The position numbers and the translations under genes are program-made. From contig NZ_JAMZMJ010000001.1 in NCBI RefSeq assembly GCF_024714495.1, positions 1,550,001 to 1,614,000 on the forward strand: 64,000 nt of DNA, given 5' to 3'. The DNA is from Marinoscillum pacificum (GTDB taxonomy: Bacteria; Bacteroidota; Bacteroidia; Cytophagales; Cyclobacteriaceae). Positions 37,441 through 46,081 of this stretch are shown one piece after another; position 1 is the first letter of the stretch; every line of letters begins with the position of its first letter. The notes beneath the pieces were generated by a model. That model had not been told where the DNA came from and searched no databases. It saw nothing but the letters and a program-made list of their open reading frames with translations.

Positions 37441-38376
37441 CTATTTCTTAGGCAAAAATACTTCTGCCATCATACATCTGGCGCTTCCGCCACCTAAAGC
37501 TTCTATCGTATCTAAATTACTATGGAGCAACTGACCATGCTTGGACAGCTGTTCTTTTTGTTCTTCTGTCAATGCAGTAAATGCCGCTTCAGACATCACC
37601 ACAAATTTATCACCTGTTGCGTTCTGCACTTGCAACATATTTCCTGCAAATCGGCTTTTTTGCTCTTCAGTGATATAAACTACTTCTTTATGATGCTTTT
37701 CAAGTGAATCAATCACTCGCTGGCGTTCCTCTTGATCATCAATACTGTCTGCGCAAAGCACAGCAAATGATTCTCCCAGACACATCATCACGTTGGTATG
37801 ATAGATTGGAAGGCGCTGACCATTCACCGTTTGATTAGCAATGAAAGAAACCGAACTATATCCAGTCTTTTCCATGAACTCTGCCAGCACGTCTGGATTG
37901 GTTCTCTCAGAAATAGCTGCATAAGCAATCTTGTTCTGACGATCCAGGATCAAACTTCCCGTTCCTTCGAGAAATTTGTTATCCATTTCCCAGTCAAGAA
38001 AACCGTCAACAGACTCAATCTCAAACTTCTCACTCAATGATTCCAATAGATCCTCTCTTCTCTCCAATCGTCGGTTGATGGCATACATCGGGTACAACCA
38101 AACCTTACCACTTTCGTGAAAACTCACCCAGTTGTTGGGAAAAATAGAGTCTGGAGTAGATGGGGCCGGAGTATCATCAAATACCTCCACATTGACACCT
38201 GCAGTTCTGAGTTTAGCCACAAAGCCATCGAATTCTGCCAAAGCTTTGTCCTGTACTTGCTCGTTGCTGAGTCCTTCTATTTTTTTTTGATAATAGTTAT
38301 TGACTGCCGTTTGTTCATTCATGTAAAATGAGACCGGACGAATCATCATCAAAGTATCGGTTATCTGTCTGCTCAT
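37441..38376 (-). CDS. ctlX: Citrulline utilization hydrolase CtlX-like
   Basis: A 311-residue guanidine-modifying-fold hydrolase. Motifs are MIRPVSF at the start, then DSIFPNNWVSFH, FLEGTGSL with an active-site acidic residue, PIYHTNVMMC with the catalytic His, and the late GGGSARCMM with the nucleophilic Cys. The length and motifs fit CtlX enzymes, reported to act on citrulline. The ATG used overlaps the upstream gene's TGA by four bases; a frame extending 34 codons further is rejected. Confidence 0.82.
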   Translation of the reverse strand: MSRQITDTLMMIRPVSFYMNEQTAVNNYYQKKIEGLSNEQVQDKALAEFDGFVAKLRTAGVNVEVFDDTPAPSTPDSIFPNNWVSFHESGKVWLYPMYAINRRLERREDLLESLSEKFEIESVDGFLDWEMDNKFLEGTGSLILDRQNKIAYAAISERTNPDVLAEFMEKTGYSSVSFIANQTVNGQRLPIYHTNVMMCLGESFAVLCADSIDDQEERQRVIDSLEKHHKEVVYITEEQKSRFAGNMLQVQNATGDKFVVMSEAAFTALTEEQKEQLSKHGQLLHSNLDTIEALGGGSARCMMAEVFLPKK

Positions 38377-39287
38377 TTTCTTCTCAATGGTAGTGTAGAA
38401 CATCTCAACAAGCCCTCTTGCTTCGCGATTTCCGCATAAGGAATCTCTTCTACGGTCATTCCATGACTTCTGAACCAATCATTAAGTCTGGTGAAATTCT
38501 TTTCAGAAACCACTACTTCAGGAGAGATTGAGAACACGTTGCTAAACATGTGATACATCTCCTTTTTAGTAATGTGGAACAGGTTTTCCATTCCAAAAAG
38601 ATCTACCAAATACTGGTAATCAGCTTCATCGAGGAATCCCTCTCTATGAATGATCGCTTTGCCTTTACCTACTGGCTGGAAACAACAGTCCAGATGCAAG
38701 GCATTGTCTTCCGCTACTGTATTGGATTTCGACAGGTTGAATTCTTTGACAATTCTGTTTGGAAAAAACTCTTTCAAAAAGTCAACACCTTCTTTATTTG
38801 TTCGTGCTGTGATGTAATCAGGATAGTCAGCACCTTTATAAGTACCCACAAATAAGTGTTCACCATGAATCATCACATCTCCACCTTCCACGTGCACTTC
38901 TGCAGGTGGTGTAATTACTTTATCCTTGTCTATTTGGCTAATCACATAGTCTATCGCCTCCAATTCAGGCTCTCTGTCTGGCAAAATATTGGATTTGAAG
39001 AAGTAATCATCTATGACAAATGCGATATCTCTCGCGAATATTTGATTCAGATCTTTGATCAATTCAGGTCGGTATACCTTCACTCCATGCTTCTCAAAAA
39101 CTGCGTTGAAGGCATCCATCTCAGGGACCATATCTTGTTCTAATGGATAAGTACCATCCTTGATATGCTCTGCAGATTTGGGATCATAAGCATCTTCTAG
39201 CTTAGGAGTGCCGCCGAAACTTTCAGCTGTACCTAGTACCACAGCCTCCAGGGGTGATGTTTCGTCTTTTATATTAAGCTTGATCAT
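38373..39287 (-). CDS. Arginine deiminase / DDAH superfamily hydrolase
   Basis: A 304-residue member of the amidinotransferase (pentein) fold. An acidic EVHVEGGD motif, the catalytic His in NALHLDCC and the final Cys in LLRCSTLPL are in the expected order, so it should be active. Candidates are dimethylarginine dimethylaminohydrolase, arginine deiminase or an amidinotransferase; the sequence does not settle which. First gene of a minus-strand set with ctlX and argS, divergent from arginine decarboxylase. Confidence 0.78.
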   Translation of the reverse strand: MIKLNIKDETSPLEAVVLGTAESFGGTPKLEDAYDPKSAEHIKDGTYPLEQDMVPEMDAFNAVFEKHGVKVYRPELIKDLNQIFARDIAFVIDDYFFKSNILPDREPELEAIDYVISQIDKDKVITPPAEVHVEGGDVMIHGEHLFVGTYKGADYPDYITARTNKEGVDFLKEFFPNRIVKEFNLSKSNTVAEDNALHLDCCFQPVGKGKAIIHREGFLDEADYQYLVDLFGMENLFHITKKEMYHMFSNVFSISPEVVVSEKNFTRLNDWFRSHGMTVEEIPYAEIAKQEGLLRCSTLPLRRK

Positions 39288-39387
39288 TTGTTGGTTATTT
39301 GAAAATCAGTCCGCAAAACTAAAAGATTGAAAACATATTTGCGTCTCATCAAATATTAATATTAGCGGCACAGTGTTTTGCATTTTT

Positions 39388-39419
39388 TTTGTCAATATTG
39401 TGCCTCCTTTTATACTTTG
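39388..39419 (+). promoter_or_regulatory. Candidate speA promoter in the divergent spacer
   Basis: TTTG (39388-39391) and TACTTTG (39413-39419), a one-base-short form of the phylum -7 element, are about 21 bases apart. A six-base inverted repeat (GGCACA at 39367, TGTGCC at 39399) lies across the upstream part and may bind a regulator. Confidence 0.4.
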
Positions 39420-39438
39420 AAAATCTAATGCCTTTCTT

Positions 39439-40833
39439 ATGAAAAGCTACGCAGACTTAATTGAACAAACGTTCTACTTTCCGACCAAGGAATTCAGGGT
39501 TGAAAACAATCAACTTTGGTTTCATGATGTCAATCTCATGGAAATCATCGAGCAGTACGGTACTCCACTGAAATTGAGCTACTTACCGAAGATTAGCCAG
39601 AACATTCAGTTTGCGAAAAAGATATTCAATGACGCTATAGAAAAGCAGAAATACGACGGCACATACACCTACTGCTACTGTACAAAATCATCTCACTTCC
39701 GATTTGTATTAGAAGAAGGACTAAAAAATGACATCCATTTAGAGACCTCTTCTGCTTATGATATTCCAATTATCAGAAGGCTTAATGAAACTGGTCATTT
39801 CTCAAAAGACAGAATGGTTGTTTGTAATGGGTTTAAAAGACCATTATATCTTCAATACATCGCTGAGATGATCAATGATGGGTTTAAGAACACTATGCCT
39901 GTTCTTGACAACCTTGACGAGTTAGCTTATTACCATGACAATGTAGAAGGTGAATTCAAAGTTGGCATCAGAATCGCAGCTGACGAAGAACCAAATTTTG
40001 CATTCTACACCTCTAGATTAGGGATTAGATATGGAGACATTGTTCCTCATTATAAAGAAATGATTGCTGGCACCAAAGCCAAATTGAAATTGCTTCATTT
40101 CTTCATCAATACAGGAATTAAGGACACAGCGTACTACTGGAGTGAACTAAGCAGATTCATCTACAAATACTGTGAATTGAAGAAGATCTGTCCTGATTTA
40201 GATACTATTGATATCGGTGGTGGGTTTCCAATTAAGAACTCTTTGGGCTTTGAATATGATTATGCTTACATGGCTGAGCAAATCATTTCCAATATCAAAT
40301 GGATCTGTCAGAAGAACCACGTTCCGGTTCCAAATATCATCTCTGAATTTGGATCATTTACCGTTGGTGAAAGTGGAGCAACCATTTACAGTGTATTGAA
40401 CTCTAAGCTTCAAAACGATAAGGAACTTTGGTACATGATGGATGGATCATTCATCACGCACATGCCTGACGTTTGGGGTCTGAACGAGAAATTTATCATG
40501 CTTCCAGTTAACCATTGGGACAATCCTTTCCACAGAGTAAATATTGGTGGGTTAACCTGTGACAGTCAGGACTATTATGACTCTGAGGCGCACATTGGTG
40601 AGGTGTTCTTACCAAGAACGGATGAAGACGAAACATTGTATTTCGGTTTCTTCCATACAGGAGCTTACCAGGAGTCTTTAGGTGGTTATGGAGGTATCCA
40701 ACACTGTTTAATCCCTGCACCTAAACACATTATCATCAACAAAGATGAAAATGGTAAGGTAACTTCTGAATTATTTGCGCCAGAGCAGGAAAGTGAGCAA
40801 ATGATGAAAATTTTAGGATACGGAAAGTCTTAA
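39439..40833 (+). CDS. speA: Arginine decarboxylase, fold-III PLP enzyme
   Basis: A 464-residue decarboxylase with an alanine-racemase-like barrel plus beta domain. The PLP lysine is in YCYCTKSSH; the phosphate-binding glycine loop is in DIGGGFPIKN; SEFGSFTVGE and the Cys region GGLTCDSQDYY supply the active-site loop. It is shorter than E. coli SpeA, as usual in this phylum, and should make agmatine from arginine as the first step to polyamines. It is divergent from the guanidine hydrolases and argS. Another basic amino acid as substrate is not excluded. Confidence 0.85.
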   Translation: MKSYADLIEQTFYFPTKEFRVENNQLWFHDVNLMEIIEQYGTPLKLSYLPKISQNIQFAKKIFNDAIEKQKYDGTYTYCYCTKSSHFRFVLEEGLKNDIHLETSSAYDIPIIRRLNETGHFSKDRMVVCNGFKRPLYLQYIAEMINDGFKNTMPVLDNLDELAYYHDNVEGEFKVGIRIAADEEPNFAFYTSRLGIRYGDIVPHYKEMIAGTKAKLKLLHFFINTGIKDTAYYWSELSRFIYKYCELKKICPDLDTIDIGGGFPIKNSLGFEYDYAYMAEQIISNIKWICQKNHVPVPNIISEFGSFTVGESGATIYSVLNSKLQNDKELWYMMDGSFITHMPDVWGLNEKFIMLPVNHWDNPFHRVNIGGLTCDSQDYYDSEAHIGEVFLPRTDEDETLYFGFFHTGAYQESLGGYGGIQHCLIPAPKHIIINKDENGKVTSELFAPEQESEQMMKILGYGKS

Positions 40834-40858
40834 AAATCAGTTATATTAAAAAGTAACC

Positions 40859-41602
40859 GTGCACAGAAACCTCGTCATCATACCAACATACAACGAAAAG
40901 GAGAACATCCGTGATATTACCAATGCGGTAATGACGCTTCCGGTACCTTTTGAATTGTTGATCATTGATGACGGGTCTCCTGATGGCACCGCTGATATCG
41001 TAAGAGAACTGCAAACAGAGTTCCCTAACAGAATTCATTTAATAGAACGAGAAGGTAAACTAGGATTAGGCACCGCCTACATCAGAGGATTCGCCTTTGC
41101 AGTAGAACATGGATATGACTATATCTATGAAATGGATGCAGATTTTTCTCACAATCCAAACGACTTAGTAGCTCTTTATGAAGCTTGTGCAAATGGAGGT
41201 GCTGACCTGGCTATCGGCTCGAGATATATCAAAGGAGTAAATGTGGTCAACTGGCCAATGGGACGTGTATTGATGTCTTACTTTGCCAGCATCTATGTTC
41301 GATTAGTCACAGGTTTGCCAATCAAGGACAGTACTGCTGGTTTCAAATGCTACCACAGAAGCGTTTTGGAAACCATAGACCCAGAGAAAATTCATTTTAT
41401 TGGTTATGCCTTCCAGATTGAGATGAAATTCACCGCTTGGAAGCACGGCTTCAACATTGTAGAGGTGCCAATCATCTTTACAGAGCGTGCTAAGGGCAAC
41501 AGTAAAATGTCAAAAGGCATCTTCAAAGAAGCGATCTTTGGAGTCATTCAAATGAAGGTTAGAAGCCTGTTCCGAAAGTACCAACCCTATCACGTAGTGT
41601 AA
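40859..41602 (+). CDS. Polyprenol-phosphate mannose synthase-like GT2
   Basis: A 247-residue GT2 glycosyltransferase close to dolichol/polyprenol monophosphate mannose synthases. It has IIPTYNEKENI, LLIIDDGSPDGTAD, the DAD motif in YEMDADFSHNP and AIGSRYIKG. There is no C-terminal membrane domain, so it belongs to the soluble DPM1-like class and acts on a lipid phosphate at the membrane. The start is GTG. The speA stop is 25 bases upstream. Confidence 0.9.
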   Translation: MHRNLVIIPTYNEKENIRDITNAVMTLPVPFELLIIDDGSPDGTADIVRELQTEFPNRIHLIEREGKLGLGTAYIRGFAFAVEHGYDYIYEMDADFSHNPNDLVALYEACANGGADLAIGSRYIKGVNVVNWPMGRVLMSYFASIYVRLVTGLPIKDSTAGFKCYHRSVLETIDPEKIHFIGYAFQIEMKFTAWKHGFNIVEVPIIFTERAKGNSKMSKGIFKEAIFGVIQMKVRSLFRKYQPYHVV

Positions 41603-41605
41603 GAA

Positions 41606-42823
41606 TCAATCGAAGCGAATCGCTTTAATTGGTTTGATTCTAGAAATCACTCCTAATGGAATAAAGAGTGTAACTGCCGTGATTAAGATTACAAAAGCAT
41701 TGATCCACAAAACAGCACCAAAGTCAAATAAGATTGGCACATGATTCATGTAATAGTTCTCTGGGTCTAATGGAATCAGCTCAAACTGCATCTGCACCCA
41801 GCAAAAGCCAAGACTGATCAAGTTACCCCAAAACAAGCCTCTCAATATCAGATGGAATCCATTAAAGAAAAAGATGCGCCTTATCAAACCATTGGAGGCT
41901 CCAAGCGACTTTAACACCCCTACCATCTGAGTACGCTCCATGATTAAAATGAGCAAAATACTGACCATATTAAATGACGCAACGCCCAGAATCAAAGAGA
42001 AGAAGATAATCACGTTACGATCCAGCAAACGCAGCCAATCAAAGATCTGCATGTATTTATCGCTAACCTTGTCCACATAAAGATCTGTGTCCGTATTCTC
42101 AAAAACGACTGTTTCAGCTTCATCCATTTTATCTGGATCATCAAGGAACACTTCAATCCCACCTACTGTGTGATCTCCCCAATCATTTAACCTTCTAACC
42201 AAATTGATGTCGCCAAGAATGACTTTGTTATCAAAGTCTTCAAGTCCAGTCTCGTAAATCCCCGTTATTGTCAATTTCCTAAAACGTGGAGGAGTCTGGT
42301 AAAACAAAACCAATACATCGTCACCAACACCTAGCTGTAAATAATTCGCAATTCTAGCACTGACAGCCACTTCTGTCCCATATCCCTCTTTTGGGAATTG
42401 GGGGAAACTTCCAGCAATCATGTGCTTATCAAATGATGTTGTATCGAAATTCTGATCCAATCCTTTCAAAATCACTCCCTGAACCTCCTCTTCTGTCTTT
42501 AACAGGCCTGCTTTGAAAGCATAGGTTTGAGCATAATCAACCCCAGGAAGACTCAAAAGAGACTCCATTAAAAAATCTGAAGCGATAATACTTGATTGTT
42601 CATAAGAAGTGGAAAGCGTGTATTTGCTCACTACCAGATGACCACTAAAGCTGTAGATTTTTTGCTTGATCGTATTCTCAAAGCCTTTCAGAATCATAAA
42701 TGAACCAATCAACGCCGCCAATGCGACAGCCACACTTACTACACCGATCCTATTGATGACGGTGGAGAAAGATCCGGTATCATTTTTGGTAATTCTTTTA
42801 GATATGAAATACGGTAAATTCAA
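41606..42823 (-). CDS. LolC/E-type ABC transporter permease
   Basis: A 405-residue FtsX-family permease. One N-terminal helix is followed by a periplasmic MacB-PCD-like domain (about 60-245) and three C-terminal helices, with the cytoplasmic loop motif MVGVLKSLGASNG. In such organisms these permeases are annotated as lipoprotein-releasing system subunits; the ATPase LolD is not here. I choose the TTG that reads NLPYFISKR, the usual family start; an earlier TTG would run into the namZ start. Confidence 0.82.
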   Translation of the reverse strand: MNLPYFISKRITKNDTGSFSTVINRIGVVSVAVALAALIGSFMILKGFENTIKQKIYSFSGHLVVSKYTLSTSYEQSSIIASDFLMESLLSLPGVDYAQTYAFKAGLLKTEEEVQGVILKGLDQNFDTTSFDKHMIAGSFPQFPKEGYGTEVAVSARIANYLQLGVGDDVLVLFYQTPPRFRKLTITGIYETGLEDFDNKVILGDINLVRRLNDWGDHTVGGIEVFLDDPDKMDEAETVVFENTDTDLYVDKVSDKYMQIFDWLRLLDRNVIIFFSLILGVASFNMVSILLILIMERTQMVGVLKSLGASNGLIRRIFFFNGFHLILRGLFWGNLISLGFCWVQMQFELIPLDPENYYMNHVPILFDFGAVLWINAFVILITAVTLFIPLGVISRIKPIKAIRFD

Positions 42824-42841
42824 GATTCGTATTTTTGAGAG

Positions 42842-43999
42842 ATGCAATATTACAAGATATCTAAATTGAAGTCTGTTGTATTAACAATCTTTTTGCTAAT
42901 AACAGAACTTCTATGCGATGCCCAAGAACTAAAAACTGGTGCTGATCAACTGGACATCCTTACCCCAAAACTGCAAGGAAAGTCTGTTGGTTTGCTCGTC
43001 AACCACACATCTGTTGTAGGTAAAACCCATTTAACAGACACATTATTATCTCTTGGTGTTACTATTCCTAAAGTGTTCAGTCCAGAGCATGGCTTCAAAG
43101 GTAATAAGCCAGATGGCGAGAAAATAACTGGAGAATCCTCTGAAAGTTTTCAATTGATCTCGCTATACGGTGATGCGAAGAAGCCAACACCTAAACAACT
43201 AGAAAACCTTGATATCATGATCATCGACATGCAGGATGTTGGCGTGCGATGTTATACATACGCATCTACCATGACCTGGATGATGGAAACTTGTGCGGAA
43301 GTTGGAATACCCGTTATCGTATTGGATAGACCTAATCCAAATGGCAGTTATGTAGATGGACCAGTTCTAAATGAAAAGTATGAATCGATTGTTGGACTGC
43401 ATCCCATCCCGTTGGTACATGGCCTAACACTTGGTGAACTAGCCTTGATGATTAATGGTGAAGGATGGCTAAGAGATGGATTGAAAGCAGACCTTGAGAT
43501 TATTCCGGTGAGTGGATGGGATCATAGCATACCTTATTCTTTACCAATAGCACCTTCACCTAACCTACCCAATGATCTTGCTGTTTCTCTTTATCCTTCA
43601 TTAGTTTTATTCGAAGGAACTGTGGCTTCTGTGGGAAGAGGAACGGACTTTCCTTTTCAAGTGATTGGGCACCCAGATTTCAAGGGTGGATTTTTCGGCT
43701 TCACTCCACACCCCAATGCAGGATCCAAGTATCCTCCACTGGATGATAAACTCTGCGTTGGAATAAGTTTTATTGGTCAGGAACTTAAATATGAGCTGGA
43801 TATCACTCAGTTGATCAACTTTTATCGCAATACCGAGGTAGATGAGTTCTTTCTCGATTTCATATACAAGCTATCAGGAACTGATAAACTCAAAAAGCAG
43901 ATAATGAGTAAGAAAAGTGAGTTGGAAATACGATCCAGCTGGGAACAAGATCTGGCCGCATATAAGCAAATGCGCGAGAAATATCTGCTGTATCCTTAA
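42842..43999 (+). CDS. namZ: Exo-beta-N-acetylmuramidase NamZ (DUF1343, GH171)
   Basis: A 385-residue exported enzyme. A signal peptide (cleaved near CDAQ) is followed by a Rossmann-like domain with VGLLVNHTSV, FSPEHGFKG, DMQDVGVRCYTYAST and LDRPNPNG, the core of DUF1343. The C-terminal part has SVGRGTDFPFQ. Studied members release N-acetylmuramic acid from muropeptide-free glycan ends, feeding cell-wall recycling. Divergent from the permease gene; followed by a strong shared terminator. Confidence 0.9.
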   Translation: MQYYKISKLKSVVLTIFLLITELLCDAQELKTGADQLDILTPKLQGKSVGLLVNHTSVVGKTHLTDTLLSLGVTIPKVFSPEHGFKGNKPDGEKITGESSESFQLISLYGDAKKPTPKQLENLDIMIIDMQDVGVRCYTYASTMTWMMETCAEVGIPVIVLDRPNPNGSYVDGPVLNEKYESIVGLHPIPLVHGLTLGELALMINGEGWLRDGLKADLEIIPVSGWDHSIPYSLPIAPSPNLPNDLAVSLYPSLVLFEGTVASVGRGTDFPFQVIGHPDFKGGFFGFTPHPNAGSKYPPLDDKLCVGISFIGQELKYELDITQLINFYRNTEVDEFFLDFIYKLSGTDKLKKQIMSKKSELEIRSSWEQDLAAYKQMREKYLLYP

Positions 44000-44005
44000 T
44001 TACAA

Positions 44006-44048
44006 AAGCTCTTTCAAAAGATGTTATTTAGATCTTTTGAAAGAGCTT
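44006..44048. terminator. Bidirectional terminator, 17-base perfect stem
   Basis: AAGCTCTTTCAAAAGAT pairs exactly with ATCTTTTGAAAGAGCTT around a nine-base loop. It lies between the convergent namZ and beta-barrel genes, so it can serve both; A and T tracts at the stem ends give each side some T residues. Confidence 0.75.
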
Positions 44049-44059
44049 ATTATAATCCT

Positions 44060-44683
44060 TTAGAATCGATACCTTCCACCGATTCCACCCTGGAACCAGA
44101 ATGAGAACGGATTATCGATGATTTCTAAAAAGAGCACTGCATCACCAAAAATAGACACTGGCACATCTGGGAAAGTATATTCCAATCCTATCACTGCATC
44201 TGCACCTAAATCCACATTGGTCACACGCTCACCTCTTGCTACATACCAGTTGTTGTCACCATTTACTCGGTAGCGATAATCATATTCATAGCTTTGAGAC
44301 CTGATTTGACCACCAAAACCATAATACCAATCCAATCCAGTAACTGACTCATCACCAATTTTGGAAATCTTATTGTGAATTAAATAATGAGCCTGAAATC
44401 CGATTGGTTGAGACGCCTGAACTCCCAAATACTGGATATCTGAATAGTTATAGTTTTGATCCAGATACCAATCATTAAAGTTGTTATTGTAAAAGTTTCC
44501 GTTGAAATAGTGAGTTCGTCCCAAACTGAATTCGAAGGCTGTGGCGCCCATGTATCTTTTCAGAGTAACTCCAGTTGGGTCTCCTAGTCTTAAACCGATT
44601 CCCCAATCACTTTTTTGATATTGGGCAGTTGACACGTGTACCATCAAGAATAGTCCTAGTACAAAGAACAAAAATTGCTTCAT
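44060..44683 (-). CDS. Outer-membrane beta-barrel-like protein
   Basis: A 207-residue exported protein. The start MKQFLFFVLGLFLMV gives a normal signal peptide cleaved near STAQ; a longer frame upstream is rejected. The mature part has an aromatic-rich alternating pattern (GIGLRLGDP, FEFSLGRTHYF, WYYGFGGQI) and ends in a Phe-terminated strand, GGRYRF, as in outer-membrane barrels. Function unknown. Confidence 0.75.
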   Translation of the reverse strand: MKQFLFFVLGLFLMVHVSTAQYQKSDWGIGLRLGDPTGVTLKRYMGATAFEFSLGRTHYFNGNFYNNNFNDWYLDQNYNYSDIQYLGVQASQPIGFQAHYLIHNKISKIGDESVTGLDWYYGFGGQIRSQSYEYDYRYRVNGDNNWYVARGERVTNVDLGADAVIGLEYTFPDVPVSIFGDAVLFLEIIDNPFSFWFQGGIGGRYRF

Positions 44684-44839
44684 TTGCTGATTTGAGTTAT
44701 TAATTAGTATCAAGTAGGCTTTATCAAAATCCATGCTAAACAATTAACAGGTTTATAATTCGATAAAAGCGGGCAAATCTAGGAAGAAACTCAAATCAAA
44801 AGACTTAAAAAATTCACTTACTGGTTCAATGGGAATGAT

Positions 44840-44977
44840 TTATGCTTCAATCAACTTATTGACAGATATATCAAAAACAAAAGAGCCATCAAAAGTAATT
44901 TTAATGGCTCCTTTCATATCATCTAAAAGATTATTGAGCTCGCCCGTTCCGAACTCGCAAAACTTTAATTTGATCAT
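44840..44977 (-). CDS. Possible 45-residue small protein (weak)
   Basis: An ATG-to-TAA frame starting MIKLKFCEFGTGELNN, with a plausible protein-like pattern (AIKITFDGSFVFDI). It lies in the 302-base spacer 44744-45045, otherwise without a gene. It also contains the hairpin listed as a terminator, so the two readings compete. No recognised family. Confidence 0.25.
   Translation of the reverse strand: MIKLKFCEFGTGELNNLLDDMKGAIKITFDGSFVFDISVNKLIEA
44868..44910 (-). terminator. Probable terminator of the PadR module
   Basis: Minus-strand stem GAGCCAT with ATGGCTC around a 14-base A/T loop, followed by TTTTGTTTTT. It lies 136 bases after the membrane-protein stop. Confidence 0.55.
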
Positions 44978-45045
44978 TTACATAGTAGTCACCTAATGTT
45001 ATGAGGCACAGTCAAAAAACACCGGAAGCAACTACATGAATCACA

Positions 45046-45657
45046 TCACAATTTGTCCATGGACTCCTTATACATTCTAAAAAACAAGAATGGTAAGAAT
45101 CCGAATCCAAAAAACAGGAATGAGAAAATCAGTAGAATATTGGCTCCCATAAGGTGATTAAACTTAAAAAATGTAGCAGCCACAAAAAGCAACAAACTCA
45201 AGAGTCCTAAAATCCACTTCATTCGTTCAGATAAAGCCGAATGAATAAGCTCCTTATATCTATTGACCAACAACATCGGTACAAATACAAAGGCTAAACC
45301 AAAAATCCCCATGTAAAGCATGGAGGTAGCTCCAGGCCAGTGAAGTAACTTAAATAGCATCCCTAGTGTAAAGGATGCGGAAAAAATAAACCCAGAAATG
45401 TAGGTCAATCGTTTCATGTTCATAATTTTGTTATAGTTAAGTAAAAAAAGAGTTTCATTTTGAATCTCACCATACCCGTTCGGTGAGGTTTGTAGAAATG
45501 CTTTTTGATAGGCCTGTTCGAAAGACAGGCCTTTTTTTATTTCGATTTCCACAAGGCAGCACATGTGATCCAGCAAATCATCCCGCAATTCTTTGCTTTT
45601 CACTTCGCCTTTAAGGATTTCTTTCTCAATAAAGTCTACTTGTGCATCTGTTATCAT
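45046..45657 (-). CDS. PadR-associated membrane protein
   Basis: A 203-residue protein. The first 75 residues are a helical cytoplasmic domain with DLLDHMCCLVE, as in proteins that accompany PadR regulators. Four membrane helices follow, from LTYISGFIFSASF to FLPFLFFRMYK. It overlaps padR by four bases and is probably the regulated gene of a two-gene module. The exact family is not recognised. Confidence 0.7.
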   Translation of the reverse strand: MITDAQVDFIEKEILKGEVKSKELRDDLLDHMCCLVEIEIKKGLSFEQAYQKAFLQTSPNGYGEIQNETLFLLNYNKIMNMKRLTYISGFIFSASFTLGMLFKLLHWPGATSMLYMGIFGLAFVFVPMLLVNRYKELIHSALSERMKWILGLLSLLLFVAATFFKFNHLMGANILLIFSFLFFGFGFLPFLFFRMYKESMDKL

Positions 45658-46001
45658 AAAGCAGGCATTTTGTTCAAATCAGTGAATATTACTTTCTGGA
45701 TAGTCGCTAAAAAGTCCTTCAACTCAGCAATTTGTGCGTCTTTCTCCTTCTTCCCTTTTTTGGTTAAGAAGTAATATTTCCTCACACGCTTACCAATACT
45801 CTGCTCTTCATAATCCACAATTCCATCATTCAACAACTTGTGAAGCGCCGGGTAAAGCGATCCGTCTTTAAGCAATATTTTACCATCGGTGAGTTCCTTC
45901 ACTCGCTGTGATATTTCATAACCATACATCCGGTCATTCTCCTCCAACAACTTCAATACCATCACTCCGATAGTGCCTTTCAGCAGTTCTTTTGAATACA
46001 T
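45654..46001 (-). CDS. PadR-family transcriptional regulator
   Basis: A 115-residue winged-helix repressor. It starts MYSKELLKGTIGVMVLKLL and has MYGYEISQRV, KDGSLYPALHKL and RVRKYYFLTKKG, the PadR signature order. A longer frame with 19 more residues is rejected because the good promoter lies inside it. The ATG is only four bases from the -7 element, so the messenger is nearly leaderless. Coupled by ATGA to the membrane-protein gene. Confidence 0.9.
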   Translation of the reverse strand: MYSKELLKGTIGVMVLKLLEENDRMYGYEISQRVKELTDGKILLKDGSLYPALHKLLNDGIVDYEEQSIGKRVRKYYFLTKKGKKEKDAQIAELKDFLATIQKVIFTDLNKMPAL

Positions 46002-46005
46002 AGAA

Positions 46006-46038
46006 CAAATATACATAGAAATACGATGTATCAAAATT
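46006..46038 (-). promoter_or_regulatory. padR promoter with a palindromic spacer
   Basis: -33 TTTTG (46032-46036), an 18-base spacer and -7 TATATTTG (46006-46013) match the phylum consensus very well. The inverted repeat ATACAT-n9-ATGTAT (46011-46031) fills the spacer and resembles ATGT/ACAT half-sites of PadR operators, so self-repression is likely. Confidence 0.65.
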
Positions 46039-46066
46039 CTACGTATAAAAAGTAGCACGGGTTTAC

Positions 46067-46074
46067 TAGCTTTG
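46067..46074 (+). promoter_or_regulatory. fmt -7 element
   Basis: TAGCTTTG fits TAnnTTTG and is seven bases before the fmt ATG, so a very short 5' leader is expected. No clear -33 TTTG was found. Confidence 0.4.
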
Positions 46075-46081
46075 CGAGCCT

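Noticed and set aside
37441-38478. Longer version of the CtlX-like protein starting at 38478
   Set aside because: The extra 34 residues lie inside the upstream hydrolase gene, while the ATG at 38376 gives the ATGA overlap and the family start.
45510-45538. Strong plus-strand terminator-like hairpin (AGGCCTGT with ACAGGCCT, then seven T)
   Set aside because: It lies inside the coding region of the minus-strand membrane protein, antisense to it, with no plus-strand gene before it; the codons KKGLSFEQAY explain the bases.
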